From Chania multitudinisentens RB-25 (GTDB taxonomy: Bacteria > Pseudomonadota > Gammaproteobacteria > Enterobacterales > Enterobacteriaceae): a stretch of 64,000 nt of DNA. Location of the stretch: assembly GCF_000520015.2 (NCBI RefSeq), contig NZ_CP007044.2, positions 4,340,001 through 4,404,000 of the forward strand, given 5' to 3'. Made by a program: the position numbers and the translations under genes. The notes below the pieces were generated by a model. It made no database searches. It was not told the DNA's origin and saw only the letters and a list, made by a program, of their open reading frames with translations. Shown here in pieces: positions 51,860 through 61,137 of this stretch. The first letter of the stretch is position 1; each line of letters opens with the position of its first letter.

Positions 51860-52590
51860 GTTCTTTTTTAGACGACTGTCAAATGAAGGAATACAGCCTA
51901 CTCGACACTACCATAACTCCCTTTTTGCTCAACGGATGAAGGGAGAGAAAATCCTTACCCGATTAGAAATATAGTGACGAACACTGAACAGAAGTTGTGA
52001 GCATTTTTAGTGCAATCAATAATTATTTACATATAAATCAATATGTTAAATAAATAAACGCTTACAAATCCACTCCGATATCCATGATTACACCCTCAAA
52101 AAACAGTATAAAATGGTAAAATAATATCCAGATCAACCATCTCATTTGATTGGACGAAAAACATTCATGCCGCTGCCTATCGGTGAATACCCTAAAGTCT
52201 GATGATTTAATTATTTCAGTCGGTTACTCAATACCAAGTTTTACGCTAAATATGCCATGAATATCTGATCGTTGATTTTGTAAATCCTGTACAATAAATA
52301 CACCAGCAGACTACATTGAACTCAAACAACAGTTGAAGAAAGATACCATTTAATTCAAACATGCTCACACCATCAGTAACTTTTTGTATTTATTGAACTT
52401 ATCAATAGTGTATTATCTGTATTTGAATACTTTTCATCACATTTTTATTGATGGTTTTTGCTGAAAAAGAGTTTGGTGAATGCTATGATATACTCTTTGT
52501 AAATAATTCTATCTAAAGTCTAAAACGACAATGGATGGAGACTTGACAATCGGCGCAATTAATCTAGTCAGCGCCGTACAGAGCTGATTT

Positions 52591-52630
52591 CAGGTACTTT
52601 GGTTGCTTAAGGCCAAGGGCGGTAGCGTGC
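52591..52630 (+). promoter_or_regulatory. JUMPstart region with RfaH ops element
   Basis: GGCGGTAGCGTG (52618-52629) is the ops element, preceded by TTAAGGCCAA typical of JUMPstart. RfaH is recruited there to paused RNA polymerase and prevents termination in long surface-polysaccharide operons. It lies about 90 bp before wzz, so the whole rightward O-antigen cluster is probably RfaH-dependent. Confidence 0.9.
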
Positions 52631-52718
52631 CTAAATAAATGTTGTGTATCCCAAGATAAAACTTATCTTCTCTCACTGAATCTGAATGTTCTGATTTTAT
52701 ACGGCGATAGGATGTGTT

Positions 52719-53852
52719 ATGCCCCAGCGATTCTCTTCATCTGTGTTACATAACACAGATACTCAAGTGGATAGTTTTCTTCTGTCTACCCCATTAAATA
52801 GTAATCATAATGAGAAAGATCTCTTTGCCTTATTACAAGTGTTATGGCGTAAGCGTTGGTTTATCATCGCTGTAATAATATGCTTCACGTTGCTTGCAGC
52901 AATATATGCTTTCACTGCTAAGCAAAAATGGACTGCAAATGCCGTGTTATTACCTCCACGCATTGCTCAATTGGGTGATTATTTAGAATTACGTCGTAAC
53001 TATGGATTGGTACTTCAGCAAAGTGTCGAACCAGAAAAGTTAAGTAAACAACTATTTAGTGAGTTTACTGCTTTCTCAGGAATGATTGATGAAAAGATGT
53101 CTTTTTTGCAACAAAGTGATTATTACAAAAAAAATGTTGCCAACCTGAATAATTCAGAAGAAAAGCAGGCTTGGCTTATTAATGCAGCAGAAAAAAAGTT
53201 AAACGTTAAAGCGACAGATAATGTAAAGGGCGAGTTAGGATTAACAATTTCAATGCAGGCAGACAGTGCTACTACAGCAAAACAGTTGTTAGATAATTAT
53301 ATTCAAGTAACAAATGAAAAAACATTTTCTGTAGTTAACTCTGAGTTTTTGAATAGCATCCAAGCTTGGGTTAACACTCTGCAAAAAGAACGTCAGGATA
53401 TTATTTTTGATGTCAATGCAAAACGCGATGCGGAAATAAAAGCATTAAAAAGTGATCTGATTATAGCACAAAAAAGTGATCTTGATAACTCTCCCATTTC
53501 AGGCATTACCTACAAAAATCGTAATATAGAATCAGATACTAAATACCGCTTTATGCTAGGGGAAAAAATACTCAACGCTGAGTTACAACAATTGCAACAA
53601 TCAGAACCCTCGTATCCAGTACGCTATTACCAGATTGAAAATGAATTACAGCAACTGGCAGCATTAAAACAAAAAAAAGCCAATGCACAATCGTACTCTT
53701 ATGAATTAACACCCTTATTACCTACTCAGCGTGATGCACCTAAACGCAATGTGATATTAGTGCTGGGCGCATTATTGGGGTTAATTTCTGGCATTGGCTG
53801 GGTGCTGTTAAAACATACCGTTAGGTTAGCTAGAGAAACTAAACCTGCCTGA
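52719..53852 (+). CDS. wzz: O-antigen chain-length regulator Wzz (FepE-like length)
   Basis: This 377-residue polysaccharide co-polymerase has transmembrane helices at about 47-65 and 344-364, with a large periplasmic helical domain between, rich in Gln and Lys. The N-terminal tail of some 45 residues and the overall length resemble FepE rather than the 325-residue WzzB. It oligomerises in the inner membrane and sets modal O-chain length with Wzy. AGGA precedes the ATG at 52719. It is the first gene after the ops element, transcribed in the direction of the O-antigen cluster and opposite to gnd. Confidence 0.88.
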   Translation: MPQRFSSSVLHNTDTQVDSFLLSTPLNSNHNEKDLFALLQVLWRKRWFIIAVIICFTLLAAIYAFTAKQKWTANAVLLPPRIAQLGDYLELRRNYGLVLQQSVEPEKLSKQLFSEFTAFSGMIDEKMSFLQQSDYYKKNVANLNNSEEKQAWLINAAEKKLNVKATDNVKGELGLTISMQADSATTAKQLLDNYIQVTNEKTFSVVNSEFLNSIQAWVNTLQKERQDIIFDVNAKRDAEIKALKSDLIIAQKSDLDNSPISGITYKNRNIESDTKYRFMLGEKILNAELQQLQQSEPSYPVRYYQIENELQQLAALKQKKANAQSYSYELTPLLPTQRDAPKRNVILVLGALLGLISGIGWVLLKHTVRLARETKPA

Positions 53853-54162
53853 CATTTTAAAGCAAATAAAAAGCAACTCTGTACCGGTTTTCATCATGCA
53901 GAATTTCTGTTTCATTGAGATGCGATTTCTCGATTCGCTTGGTTCTAAGAAATATTGAGCCCTCCACTTTGAAGACCTACCATATTACCTGTGAAATTTA
54001 TGCAAGTTTTTACCACTGGTACCTGATTTCGAAAGTGCTTTATTTTTCATACAATGTATTAACAAAGAAAAAAGATCGCTTAGCTGGAAATGCGAGAGCG
54101 AGTCATAACCTTCCCCCTTTTATCAATGGGAGTTGGCGAACAGTTCTTCGAGGACGGAAATA
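53853..54162. other. Spacer between wzz and wzx
   Basis: The 310-bp AT-rich spacer has a few short open frames without family resemblance. No clear terminator; the O-antigen transcript probably reads through. A remnant of a lost gene is possible but not supported. Confidence 0.4.
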
Positions 54163-55428
54163 ATGTCAGTTGGCTGGTTCAAGGCATCGATGGCGAGTGC
54201 GATAGCACAGCTTACTCGTATGGCTTGCGGTCTTATTGTATTGAAGATCGTAGTGATACAGTTAGGGGTAGAAGGGGTCGGCAAGCTCGGGCATTTTATG
54301 AACTTATTGTCGATCCTTTTTGTGTTTGCTGGTGGCGGAATCAATATCGGCATAACCAAATATGTAGCACAATACGAAAATTCTGCTTCTCAACTTGCCC
54401 GGTTTCTCTCAACAGCATGGACGTATTCGATCATGGTGTCGGCAACGCTTGCAGTAATTTTCGTTGTGGGTGCGCAGGCTATTTCTATTAAATTGTTTGG
54501 AGACAGCCAATACCAAAATCTAATAATTTTCGTCGGCCTTGCTCAATTCGTTTTTGCCTACATCAATTTCGCGACCGGTATCGTTAATGGTTTACGCCAA
54601 ACACAGAGGTTCTCGCGTATTCTGACGATCGGCTCTATCATCGGTATCACACCGTGCTATTTCCTTGTCAGCCATTTCCGCCTGCCCGGCGCGGTGGTTG
54701 CAATGGTCGTGCTACAAGCCGGTATGTTGATTCCTGCGGCTCACGAATTACGCCAGCTCGTCAGGATCAAGCCATGCCAACTCACGTTTCATCGTGAAGA
54801 AGCATCGAAACTGAGCCAATTTAGTCTGATGCAACTCTTTTCCGTGGCCACAATGCCGCTGGTTGAGATATACATCCGCACCGAGCTCTTCAAGTCTGCG
54901 GGTTGGGAAAGTGCAGGTACATGGCAAGGTGTTCAAAGACTGTCGTATGCATATCTCAGTCTATTTACCAGTTTCCTCGCTGTCTACTACATGCCAACGC
55001 TGTCAAGTCTGCTAGAAAATAAGCGGATAATCAAATATGTACTGAGAACGCTTGGTAGCATACTGTTTGTTTTTGGCTGTTCCGCAATTGTAATTTACTT
55101 TCTACGTGATTGGGTATTTACGATACTTCTTTCAAGAGATTTCTATATTGCACCGAAATTATTGTGTTATCAATTGATCGGGGATTTTTTCCGGATCGGT
55201 GCCTATGTTATCGGATTTTTGGCGGTAGCGAAGGCTGCCACAAAAATTTATGTGGCCTGCGAAGTCGTCCAGTCGTTGCTTTATATCGTGATGTTTTCTC
55301 TGTTCTTACGAATTGGAGGAGCACAAGGGGTATTTGCAGCATACGCATTGTCGAACTTTTCTTATTTCATGTTATGTCTTGCTGGCTTAATGATTTACAA
55401 TCGAATTCGCTCAAAAAGATTTATCTAG
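54163..55428 (+). CDS. wzx: O-antigen flippase Wzx
   Basis: The 421-residue polytopic protein with about 12 hydrophobic helices belongs to the MOP/PST flippase family (KIVVIQLGVEGVGKLGHFMN, then GGGINIGITKYVAQY). It moves undecaprenyl-linked O-units across the inner membrane. The WzxE/RfbX-like glycine-rich GGGINxGITKYVA segment is typical of the enterobacterial O-antigen translocase group. The frame opens at 54133; ATG 54163 is preferred because GAGGACGG lies just upstream. The gene precedes a GT2 gene by 13 bp. Confidence 0.88.
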   Translation: MSVGWFKASMASAIAQLTRMACGLIVLKIVVIQLGVEGVGKLGHFMNLLSILFVFAGGGINIGITKYVAQYENSASQLARFLSTAWTYSIMVSATLAVIFVVGAQAISIKLFGDSQYQNLIIFVGLAQFVFAYINFATGIVNGLRQTQRFSRILTIGSIIGITPCYFLVSHFRLPGAVVAMVVLQAGMLIPAAHELRQLVRIKPCQLTFHREEASKLSQFSLMQLFSVATMPLVEIYIRTELFKSAGWESAGTWQGVQRLSYAYLSLFTSFLAVYYMPTLSSLLENKRIIKYVLRTLGSILFVFGCSAIVIYFLRDWVFTILLSRDFYIAPKLLCYQLIGDFFRIGAYVIGFLAVAKAATKIYVACEVVQSLLYIVMFSLFLRIGGAQGVFAAYALSNFSYFMLCLAGLMIYNRIRSKRFI

Positions 55429-55441
55429 AGACTATTTTATA

Positions 55442-56353
55442 ATGCCGAAGCTTTCAATTGTTGTTTCCTGTTATAACCAGAAAAATTACATCGGCGATTG
55501 CTTGGAAAGTATTCTGACGCAAAAAATTGATGTCCCATATGAGATTGTTATCTCAGATGATTTTTCGCCAGATGGGACACGAACAATAGTCGATGAATAC
55601 GCACTCCTCTATCCTGAATTGATCAGAGTGCTACCAAACACCGAAAACGTTGGGCCAGCACGCAACTATTTCCGTGTGCATAATGCGGCACGTGGTGAGT
55701 ATATCGCGCATATCGACGGTGACGATCTAATGTTACCCGGAAAACTACAGGCCCAAGTGGATATCTTAAACTCACATCCAGAATGCGTACTTGTTAATCA
55801 TCGGGCACGTTATTTCAGTGATGATCGTAGTTACGTCACTAAAACCGGTGCGTTACCTGATGGTAGAGATCTTATATTCTATACTCAAGACCAAAACGCC
55901 CGTTGGGGAACAATTGCAGTTCATAGTTCGTACATGTATCGCGCTAACGCTCGAACTACTCGTGAATATCAAGGTGATTTCATGGAGTGGTTCTTCACAA
56001 TGGAATACCTAAGCCAACCAGGCACAAGGGCCTGTTTTATTAATCGTGTGCTGGTGGAGTATCGGTGCAACGAGTCTAATGCTGCTTATCTCGCTTCTCG
56101 TAAAGGCCGTCAACGTTCATACCAGATCCTGATAGGCCACCTAATAGAGCACTTCAATACTCTTTCTGGACTGAATAAAGACATTTACGCTCACGCGCTT
56201 CTCAGCATATTTAACTATCACAGAGCAATTCGCACAGTGTCCCCTAGCATGCTTTGGTTTTTGTTTCGTAACATCAGGGCCTTTGATCTGGCGCGCGTAC
56301 GTGAGGTTATTAGAGTACGTCGCGCAGTGGGACCACAGAAGCGTATCCGTTAG
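55442..56353 (+). CDS. Family 2 glycosyltransferase
   Basis: This 303-residue GT-A-fold transferase has the N-terminal nucleotide-sugar domain KLSIVVSCYNQKNYIGDCLE, SDDFSPDGT and the metal-binding IDGDD near residue 94, and a variable C-terminal acceptor half. It inverts configuration. Donor and acceptor cannot be read from sequence. It acts on the cytosolic face on the lipid-linked O-unit. Its stop codon abuts the ATG of the polymerase gene (TAGATG), so the two are coupled. Confidence 0.85.
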   Translation: MPKLSIVVSCYNQKNYIGDCLESILTQKIDVPYEIVISDDFSPDGTRTIVDEYALLYPELIRVLPNTENVGPARNYFRVHNAARGEYIAHIDGDDLMLPGKLQAQVDILNSHPECVLVNHRARYFSDDRSYVTKTGALPDGRDLIFYTQDQNARWGTIAVHSSYMYRANARTTREYQGDFMEWFFTMEYLSQPGTRACFINRVLVEYRCNESNAAYLASRKGRQRSYQILIGHLIEHFNTLSGLNKDIYAHALLSIFNYHRAIRTVSPSMLWFLFRNIRAFDLARVREVIRVRRAVGPQKRIR

Positions 56354-57400
56354 ATGCAACCTAAACCCTATACCATGAGCCAACCTGCAATCCAACAGTC
56401 GCTTAATCAGATTTGCTGGACTGGGCTTTATATCGTCTTCACAATACTGATCGTATCTGTCTATCTGTCAGTAGATAACATAGGTATCGCTGCAGATAAA
56501 CCAGCATACGAGTTACTTTTTTCATATCTGTCGTACGACATGGGCATTCCTGCGGGGTTCGAGCGAGTAGAGCCAGTCTTTCTGGCTTTTACATGGCTTA
56601 TAGCCAAGCTGACGAACTCGGCGAATTTCTATTTCTGCCTGATTTTTACCCTAATATTTTTAGGATTAACTTGCAGAACTGGTAAACATAGTCCGCTATT
56701 TCGGGATCGCTTCTACCTTATAGTTCTTTGGCTTAGTTTTCCATTCTTCTATTCGCTGAGTATCAACGTACTTCGGCAGGGTCTTGCACTTGTGTTCGTT
56801 ATTTACGCTCTTGACGCGGAGATATCTTTACGCAAGTACAAATCGTTAGCATTGCTAGCACTGGGTGCAATGTTTCATTTCAGCATAGCTATCTATATGC
56901 CTATATTTTTGCTGCTGCGCTGTAGAATAGGGCTGCGCTTATTATTAGTTTTCTGGGCGTTCTGTGTTATATGTGCAATTTTGTCAATTCCACAAACCCT
57001 GATTACAATAGCGGCTACTCTCCCTTCAGTGAGTTTGCAGGAAAAATTCCCCTACTATTTTTCCTATTTGACGGGAAGATTAACCGACACGTACGATATG
57101 AGTTTCAAATTTCGGTTTTTAGCATTTAGTGCATTGCCAATCATTGCATTGTTCACCTTTAAGTCATTTAAACTCCAGATAAGCAACGATTGTATCTTTC
57201 TGTTGAAAGTTTATTTAACCCTAAATGGATTCTTTTTCTTGGTTGGTTATATTCCATTCAGTGATCGCATTGCTCTGTTGAGTTGGCAATTGATGCCGCT
57301 GCTTGCGGTAGGTTTAACACCGGTTAGCGTGCGACCAGCCGCGATGTTTTTAGCAGCCCTATCCGCATGTATAATGTTTGCATATTTTTTAATTTTTTGA
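56354..57400 (+). CDS. wzy: O-antigen polymerase Wzy (EpsG-like)
   Basis: This 348-residue protein consists almost wholly of hydrophobic helices (about ten), with the EpsG-type features YELLFSYLSYDMGIPAGFER near the N-terminus and INVLRQGLALVFVIYALDAE with the conserved Arg-Gln. Together with Wzx and Wzz it indicates the Wzx/Wzy-dependent route, polymerising O-units in the periplasm. Very AT-rich, as usual for wzy. The ATG abuts the preceding stop; a second ATG at 56384 is possible. Linkage type is not predictable. Confidence 0.8.
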   Translation: MQPKPYTMSQPAIQQSLNQICWTGLYIVFTILIVSVYLSVDNIGIAADKPAYELLFSYLSYDMGIPAGFERVEPVFLAFTWLIAKLTNSANFYFCLIFTLIFLGLTCRTGKHSPLFRDRFYLIVLWLSFPFFYSLSINVLRQGLALVFVIYALDAEISLRKYKSLALLALGAMFHFSIAIYMPIFLLLRCRIGLRLLLVFWAFCVICAILSIPQTLITIAATLPSVSLQEKFPYYFSYLTGRLTDTYDMSFKFRFLAFSALPIIALFTFKSFKLQISNDCIFLLKVYLTLNGFFFLVGYIPFSDRIALLSWQLMPLLAVGLTPVSVRPAAMFLAALSACIMFAYFLIF

Positions 57401-57443
57401 TGCTCCCAACTTAAGTAGTAGGAATTCTATTCGGAAACAGATT

Positions 57444-58409
57444 ATGCATGCATCCGTAACTGGCGCGAGTGGCTTTATTGGTCGCCGTGTCGTAGAACAT
57501 TTGTTGAACGCAGGCGCAAATGTAACAATTCTCTCACGTCAAGCTGCCCCCCCACAATTCGCAGGCCGGGTTCGTGTTATACGGGGTGACTTATGTCGTG
57601 AACAAGACAATTTGCTTCCTCTGCTGAATGGTTGTGACACATTATTTCATTGCGCAGGGGAATTATACCGACCTGAATTGATGGAAATGCTACATGTTGG
57701 CGGTACTCTCCGTTTGCTCAATGCCGCACAACAAGACGCGGAACGGCGTAGTAAACCCCTACATTGGGTTCATTTGAGTAGCGTTGGAGCATATGGGCCA
57801 CCACGCAGTCCGAATGAAGTACGCATTGTTGACGAAACTCATCGGCTTGCACCTGTTAGTCCCTATGAAATCACTAAGACTCGTTCGGATGAGTTAGTGA
57901 TTGCAGCAGGCAAACAGGATTTTCTCAGTTATACGATCGTACGTCCTACAAATGTGTTCGGTGAAGCGATGACAAACAACTCGTTGCGTAGTTTATTGTC
58001 GATGATTCGCAGACGTTTGTTCTTCTACATTGGTAAAACAGGTGCAATGGCCAATTACGTGCATATCGACGATGTTGTCTCAGTTTTACTTGCCAGTGCG
58101 GTTCAGAGTGCAGCGCAGAACCGAGTGTTCAACGTATCGAACGATTGTTCACTAGAGGAACTGGTTGAAGCTTCAGCTGCAGCGCTGGGTGTACCTGTAC
58201 CGTACTTACGTATACCTGAACGTGTTGCTAGATTAAGCGCAACTCTGGGCAGAATAGTTCCTGGGTTTCCGTTAACTCAACAACGCATTAATGCATTGGT
58301 TGGGCGTACAACTTATTCTTCGCAACTCGTCCGTAAGGAACTTGGTATCATCCCCTTAATTTCAGTGGCCGATCGAGCCCGCGCGATGTTGAGCCAAGAT
58401 GTGAGTTGA
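57444..58409 (+). CDS. Extended SDR nucleotide-sugar epimerase/dehydratase family protein
   Basis: This 321-residue extended SDR has the Rossmann motif TGASGFIGRRVV at the N-terminus, HLSSVGAYGPP with the catalytic Ser and YEITK (YxxxK). RPTNVFGEAM and YVHIDDVVSVLL follow as in sugar epimerases/reductases. It probably modifies a nucleotide sugar used in the O-unit. Substrate unknown. It lies between wzy and a GT4 gene within the cluster, 43 bp and 43 bp from its neighbours. It is only a distant relative of the reductase at 59627. Confidence 0.75.
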   Translation: MHASVTGASGFIGRRVVEHLLNAGANVTILSRQAAPPQFAGRVRVIRGDLCREQDNLLPLLNGCDTLFHCAGELYRPELMEMLHVGGTLRLLNAAQQDAERRSKPLHWVHLSSVGAYGPPRSPNEVRIVDETHRLAPVSPYEITKTRSDELVIAAGKQDFLSYTIVRPTNVFGEAMTNNSLRSLLSMIRRRLFFYIGKTGAMANYVHIDDVVSVLLASAVQSAAQNRVFNVSNDCSLEELVEASAAALGVPVPYLRIPERVARLSATLGRIVPGFPLTQQRINALVGRTTYSSQLVRKELGIIPLISVADRARAMLSQDVS

Positions 58410-58452
58410 GACACTCATTAACTCATCTACTAAGAAGAGGTCATATATTGTT

Positions 58453-59625
58453 ATGACACGTCAACGACTGTGTATTGTGTCAACCACCGCCACACCACTG
58501 AGAGTTTTTATGGGGCCTCATATCGAAGCCTTGGCGAAAGAGTATGAAATAGTGCTTGTCTGCAACGGTGAAGCAGGTGAGCTTCAAAACCTTCTCGGTG
58601 AACATGTTTCTTTTGTTGGATACCCCATCCAACGTAACATATCTTTCTGGAAAGATTTTCAGTGCGTACTCTGGCTTTATCGATTTTTGCGTGCTGGCAA
58701 CTTCACAGCAGTACATACACTAATGCCAAAGTCCGGCTTACTTGGCATGTTAGCTGCTAGATTGGTAGGAACTAAGCATCGTTTCCATTCATTTACCGGC
58801 CAAGTGTGGGCAACACGAACCGGTATTATGCGTGCCGTGCTAAAACTCATGGACAAATTGTTGTGCATCTGTGCAACCCGATTATTGACTGACAGTATGT
58901 CACAACTCGATTATCTGGTTGAGCAAGGCATTGTTATGAGACATCGCATTGAAGTGCTGGCGGATGGTTCAATAAGTGGCGTTGATATTGGCAAATTTGG
59001 TCGCAACGCTATTATCAGGCAAGAGATTCGTACTGAATTCGGCATCCCACAAAATGCCACTGTGTTTCTTTTCCTTGGGAGAGTTACTACAGAAAAAGGC
59101 ATCTCTGAATTGTTGGATGCTTTTATGGGAGTTGCTTCCCGAATTACTGACGCACATTTAATGATCGTCGGCCCCTTAGAAGCTGACTATGAACAATCAA
59201 TCGAAAACGCTCGCAGTGTGACAAAAGGAAGGGTACACAGGGTCGGCTTCACGACTTCGCCTGAGAGCTATATGTCAACAGCGGATATATTCTGTTTACC
59301 AAGTTATCGCGAAGGTTTCGGTACCGTAATTATTGAGGCAGCAGCCGCAGGATTACCAACCATCGCCTCGCGTATATATGGAGTGACTGATGCAGTGGAA
59401 GATGGCAAAACAGGCCTCTTGCATAAAGTCAGAGATAAGCAGGAAATGGAAGTATTAATGGAAATGTTGGCGCGTGACGAATCGCAAAGAGCTACTTTAG
59501 GACAAGCTGCTTATCAACGTACAGTAACTCGCTTTTCGCAACAGCGGCTGGTTGAGGCTATGCTTGAATTTTACAGAGGAGAAAGCGTGGGACGTTGTAC
59601 AGTTTCGTCCCCGCTAAAAAACTAA
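58453..59625 (+). CDS. Family 4 glycosyltransferase
   Basis: The 390-residue GT-B transferase has an N-terminal acceptor domain (FTGQVWATRTGIMR) and a C-terminal nucleotide-sugar domain with FLFLGRVTTEKGISELLDAF and the EX7E motif in REGFGTVIIEAAAAGLP. It is a retaining enzyme. The GQVWATRTG stretch resembles WbpT/WbuB-like transferases that add the second sugar to a 6-deoxy-HexNAc primer, which would fit the genes that follow, but donor identity is inference. The next gene starts one base after its stop. Confidence 0.83.
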   Translation: MTRQRLCIVSTTATPLRVFMGPHIEALAKEYEIVLVCNGEAGELQNLLGEHVSFVGYPIQRNISFWKDFQCVLWLYRFLRAGNFTAVHTLMPKSGLLGMLAARLVGTKHRFHSFTGQVWATRTGIMRAVLKLMDKLLCICATRLLTDSMSQLDYLVEQGIVMRHRIEVLADGSISGVDIGKFGRNAIIRQEIRTEFGIPQNATVFLFLGRVTTEKGISELLDAFMGVASRITDAHLMIVGPLEADYEQSIENARSVTKGRVHRVGFTTSPESYMSTADIFCLPSYREGFGTVIIEAAAAGLPTIASRIYGVTDAVEDGKTGLLHKVRDKQEMEVLMEMLARDESQRATLGQAAYQRTVTRFSQQRLVEAMLEFYRGESVGRCTVSSPLKN

Positions 59626-59626
59626 T

Positions 59627-60568
59627 ATGAACGTACTTGTGACAGGGGCAAATGGTTTCATTGGGCGTGAGCTTTGCAATGAACTGACTGCACGGGGTAT
59701 TCCATTCGTTGGTACTGGGCGTGTCGCACAAGGCAAGTTGATCGGGGTTGGAGAGCTTGCACCAGATACTGATTGGACAAAAGCGTTGAGCAATATCACA
59801 GATATCGTACACCTTGCTGCTCGCGTTCATGTGATGAATGAACGCGAAAGTGATCCGCTGGCTGCGTTTCGTCGTATTAACGTTGAAGGTACTATCAATC
59901 TTGCACACCAGGCGTTGGCAGCAGGAGTAAGACGTTTTGTATTCGTCAGTTCAGTAAAGGTGAATGGTGAAGCCACTACAGTCAAGCCTTACGCTGAATC
60001 TGACACGGCTGCCCCCGTGGATCCCTACGGCGTCTCAAAACACGAAGCAGAACAGGCTCTTTGGGAACTGGCACGACATACTTCGCTTGAGGTCGTTGTC
60101 GTTAGGCCACCACTGGTCTATGGCCCAGGTGTGAAAGCAAACTTCAGGAATTTGATGGGGGCTGTCGCCCGTGGTATTCCACTGCCAATCGGTGCAATTC
60201 ATAATGCACGAAGTATGGTAGCCATAGATAATCTTGTAGATTTTCTTATAACCACTCTTCAACATAACGCAGCTGCCGGTCAAATGTTCCTTGTTTCAGA
60301 TGGTGACGATTTGTCCACCCCAGCGCTTGCGCGCAAGCTTGGGTCGGCGATGGGTCGCCCTGCTCGTCTGATTCCTGTTCCACCTTCTATACTACATCTA
60401 CTGGGTATTCTGACCGGTAAACAAAGTACCATTGATCGTCTTACGGGCTCATTACAGGTGGATATTAATCACGCCAAAACGTTGCTTGGATGGCAGCCTC
60501 GCGTTTCTGTCAATCAGGCGCTCGAACGCACGATTTCACACTTTCTTTCGGCACGAGAAACGGAATGA
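59627..60568 (+). CDS. WbpV-like UDP-4-keto-6-deoxy-HexNAc reductase
   Basis: This 313-residue extended SDR has VTGANGFIGREL, VSSVKVNGEATT, YGVSK (YxxxK) and RPPLVYGPGVKANF. This combination is typical of WbpV/WreQ proteins, which reduce UDP-4-keto-6-deoxy-GlcNAc to UDP-N-acetyl-quinovosamine. Its partners for that route, a WbpM-like dehydratase and a monotopic sugar transferase, lie immediately downstream. An epimerase function (Gne-like) is the main alternative. It overlaps the next gene by four bases (ATGA). Confidence 0.75.
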   Translation: MNVLVTGANGFIGRELCNELTARGIPFVGTGRVAQGKLIGVGELAPDTDWTKALSNITDIVHLAARVHVMNERESDPLAAFRRINVEGTINLAHQALAAGVRRFVFVSSVKVNGEATTVKPYAESDTAAPVDPYGVSKHEAEQALWELARHTSLEVVVVRPPLVYGPGVKANFRNLMGAVARGIPLPIGAIHNARSMVAIDNLVDFLITTLQHNAAAGQMFLVSDGDDLSTPALARKLGSAMGRPARLIPVPPSILHLLGILTGKQSTIDRLTGSLQVDINHAKTLLGWQPRVSVNQALERTISHFLSARETE

Positions 60569-61128
60569 TAAAGCGCTTATTCGATCTCACATTAGGCATC
60601 GTTGTGTTATGCGTAATTGTAGTGCCCGCATTGTTAGTTGCACTAGCGATCAAACTAACTTCCTCAGGACCTATTTTATACTGGTCAAAAAGGGTGGGCA
60701 GAGATAATGCTATCTTCAATATGCCGAAATTTCGTTCCATGCTGGTTGGTACACCAGCGGTTGCCACGCATCTATTGACCAACCCTGATGCACATTTAAC
60801 ACCTATAGGTGGCTTTTTGCGTAAAAGTAGCCTCGACGAATTGCCTCAATTATGGTCGATTCTGGTAGGGGATATGAGTTTTGTTGGCCCTCGCCCAGCG
60901 CTATTCAATCAGGATGATCTGATCGCTCTCCGAACTGAAAAAGGCGCCCATCTATTACGTCCCGGTTTGACTGGCTGGGCGCAAGTGAATGGCCGTGACG
61001 AGCTTCCAATTCCAGTCAAGGTGAAGTTTGACGAAGAGTACGCGAACAAGCAGTCCATAACCTTTGACATGAAAATTCTCGTACTCACCGCAGTTAAAGT
61101 GATGCAGCGAGACGGTGTATCGCATTAG
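60565..61128 (+). CDS. Initiating monotopic phosphoglycosyl transferase (WreU/PglC-like)
   Basis: The 187-residue sugar transferase consists of one N-terminal reentrant membrane helix (IKRLFDLTLGIVVLCVIVVP) and the catalytic PF02397 domain with KFRSM, SSLDELPQLWSILVGDMSFV, GPRP and RPGLTGWAQVNGRD. It transfers a sugar-1-phosphate from UDP-sugar to undecaprenyl phosphate, starting the O-unit. Small size without the N-terminal WbaP domain puts it with PglC/WreU. With the flanking genes the likely first sugar is QuiNAc. The ATG overlaps the preceding stop. The frame opens 25 codons earlier but without support. Confidence 0.85.
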   Translation: MIKRLFDLTLGIVVLCVIVVPALLVALAIKLTSSGPILYWSKRVGRDNAIFNMPKFRSMLVGTPAVATHLLTNPDAHLTPIGGFLRKSSLDELPQLWSILVGDMSFVGPRPALFNQDDLIALRTEKGAHLLRPGLTGWAQVNGRDELPIPVKVKFDEEYANKQSITFDMKILVLTAVKVMQRDGVSH

Positions 61129-61137
61129 GAATATAGT

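Larger units (their letters stand above)
51376..52718. other. Gene-poor AT-rich region between gnd and wzz
   Basis: These 1.34 kb hold the gnd promoter on the left, a transposase remnant (51680-51859), and the JUMPstart/ops leader on the right (52591-52630). The rest is AT-rich with many stops in all frames. A loose promoter-like stretch (TATGATATACT, about 52483-52493) lies upstream of the leader. Confidence 0.6.

Noticed and set aside
53915..54163. 82-codon frame between wzz and wzx
   Set aside because: No ribosome site and no protein-like pattern. It ends exactly in the ribosome site region of wzx.
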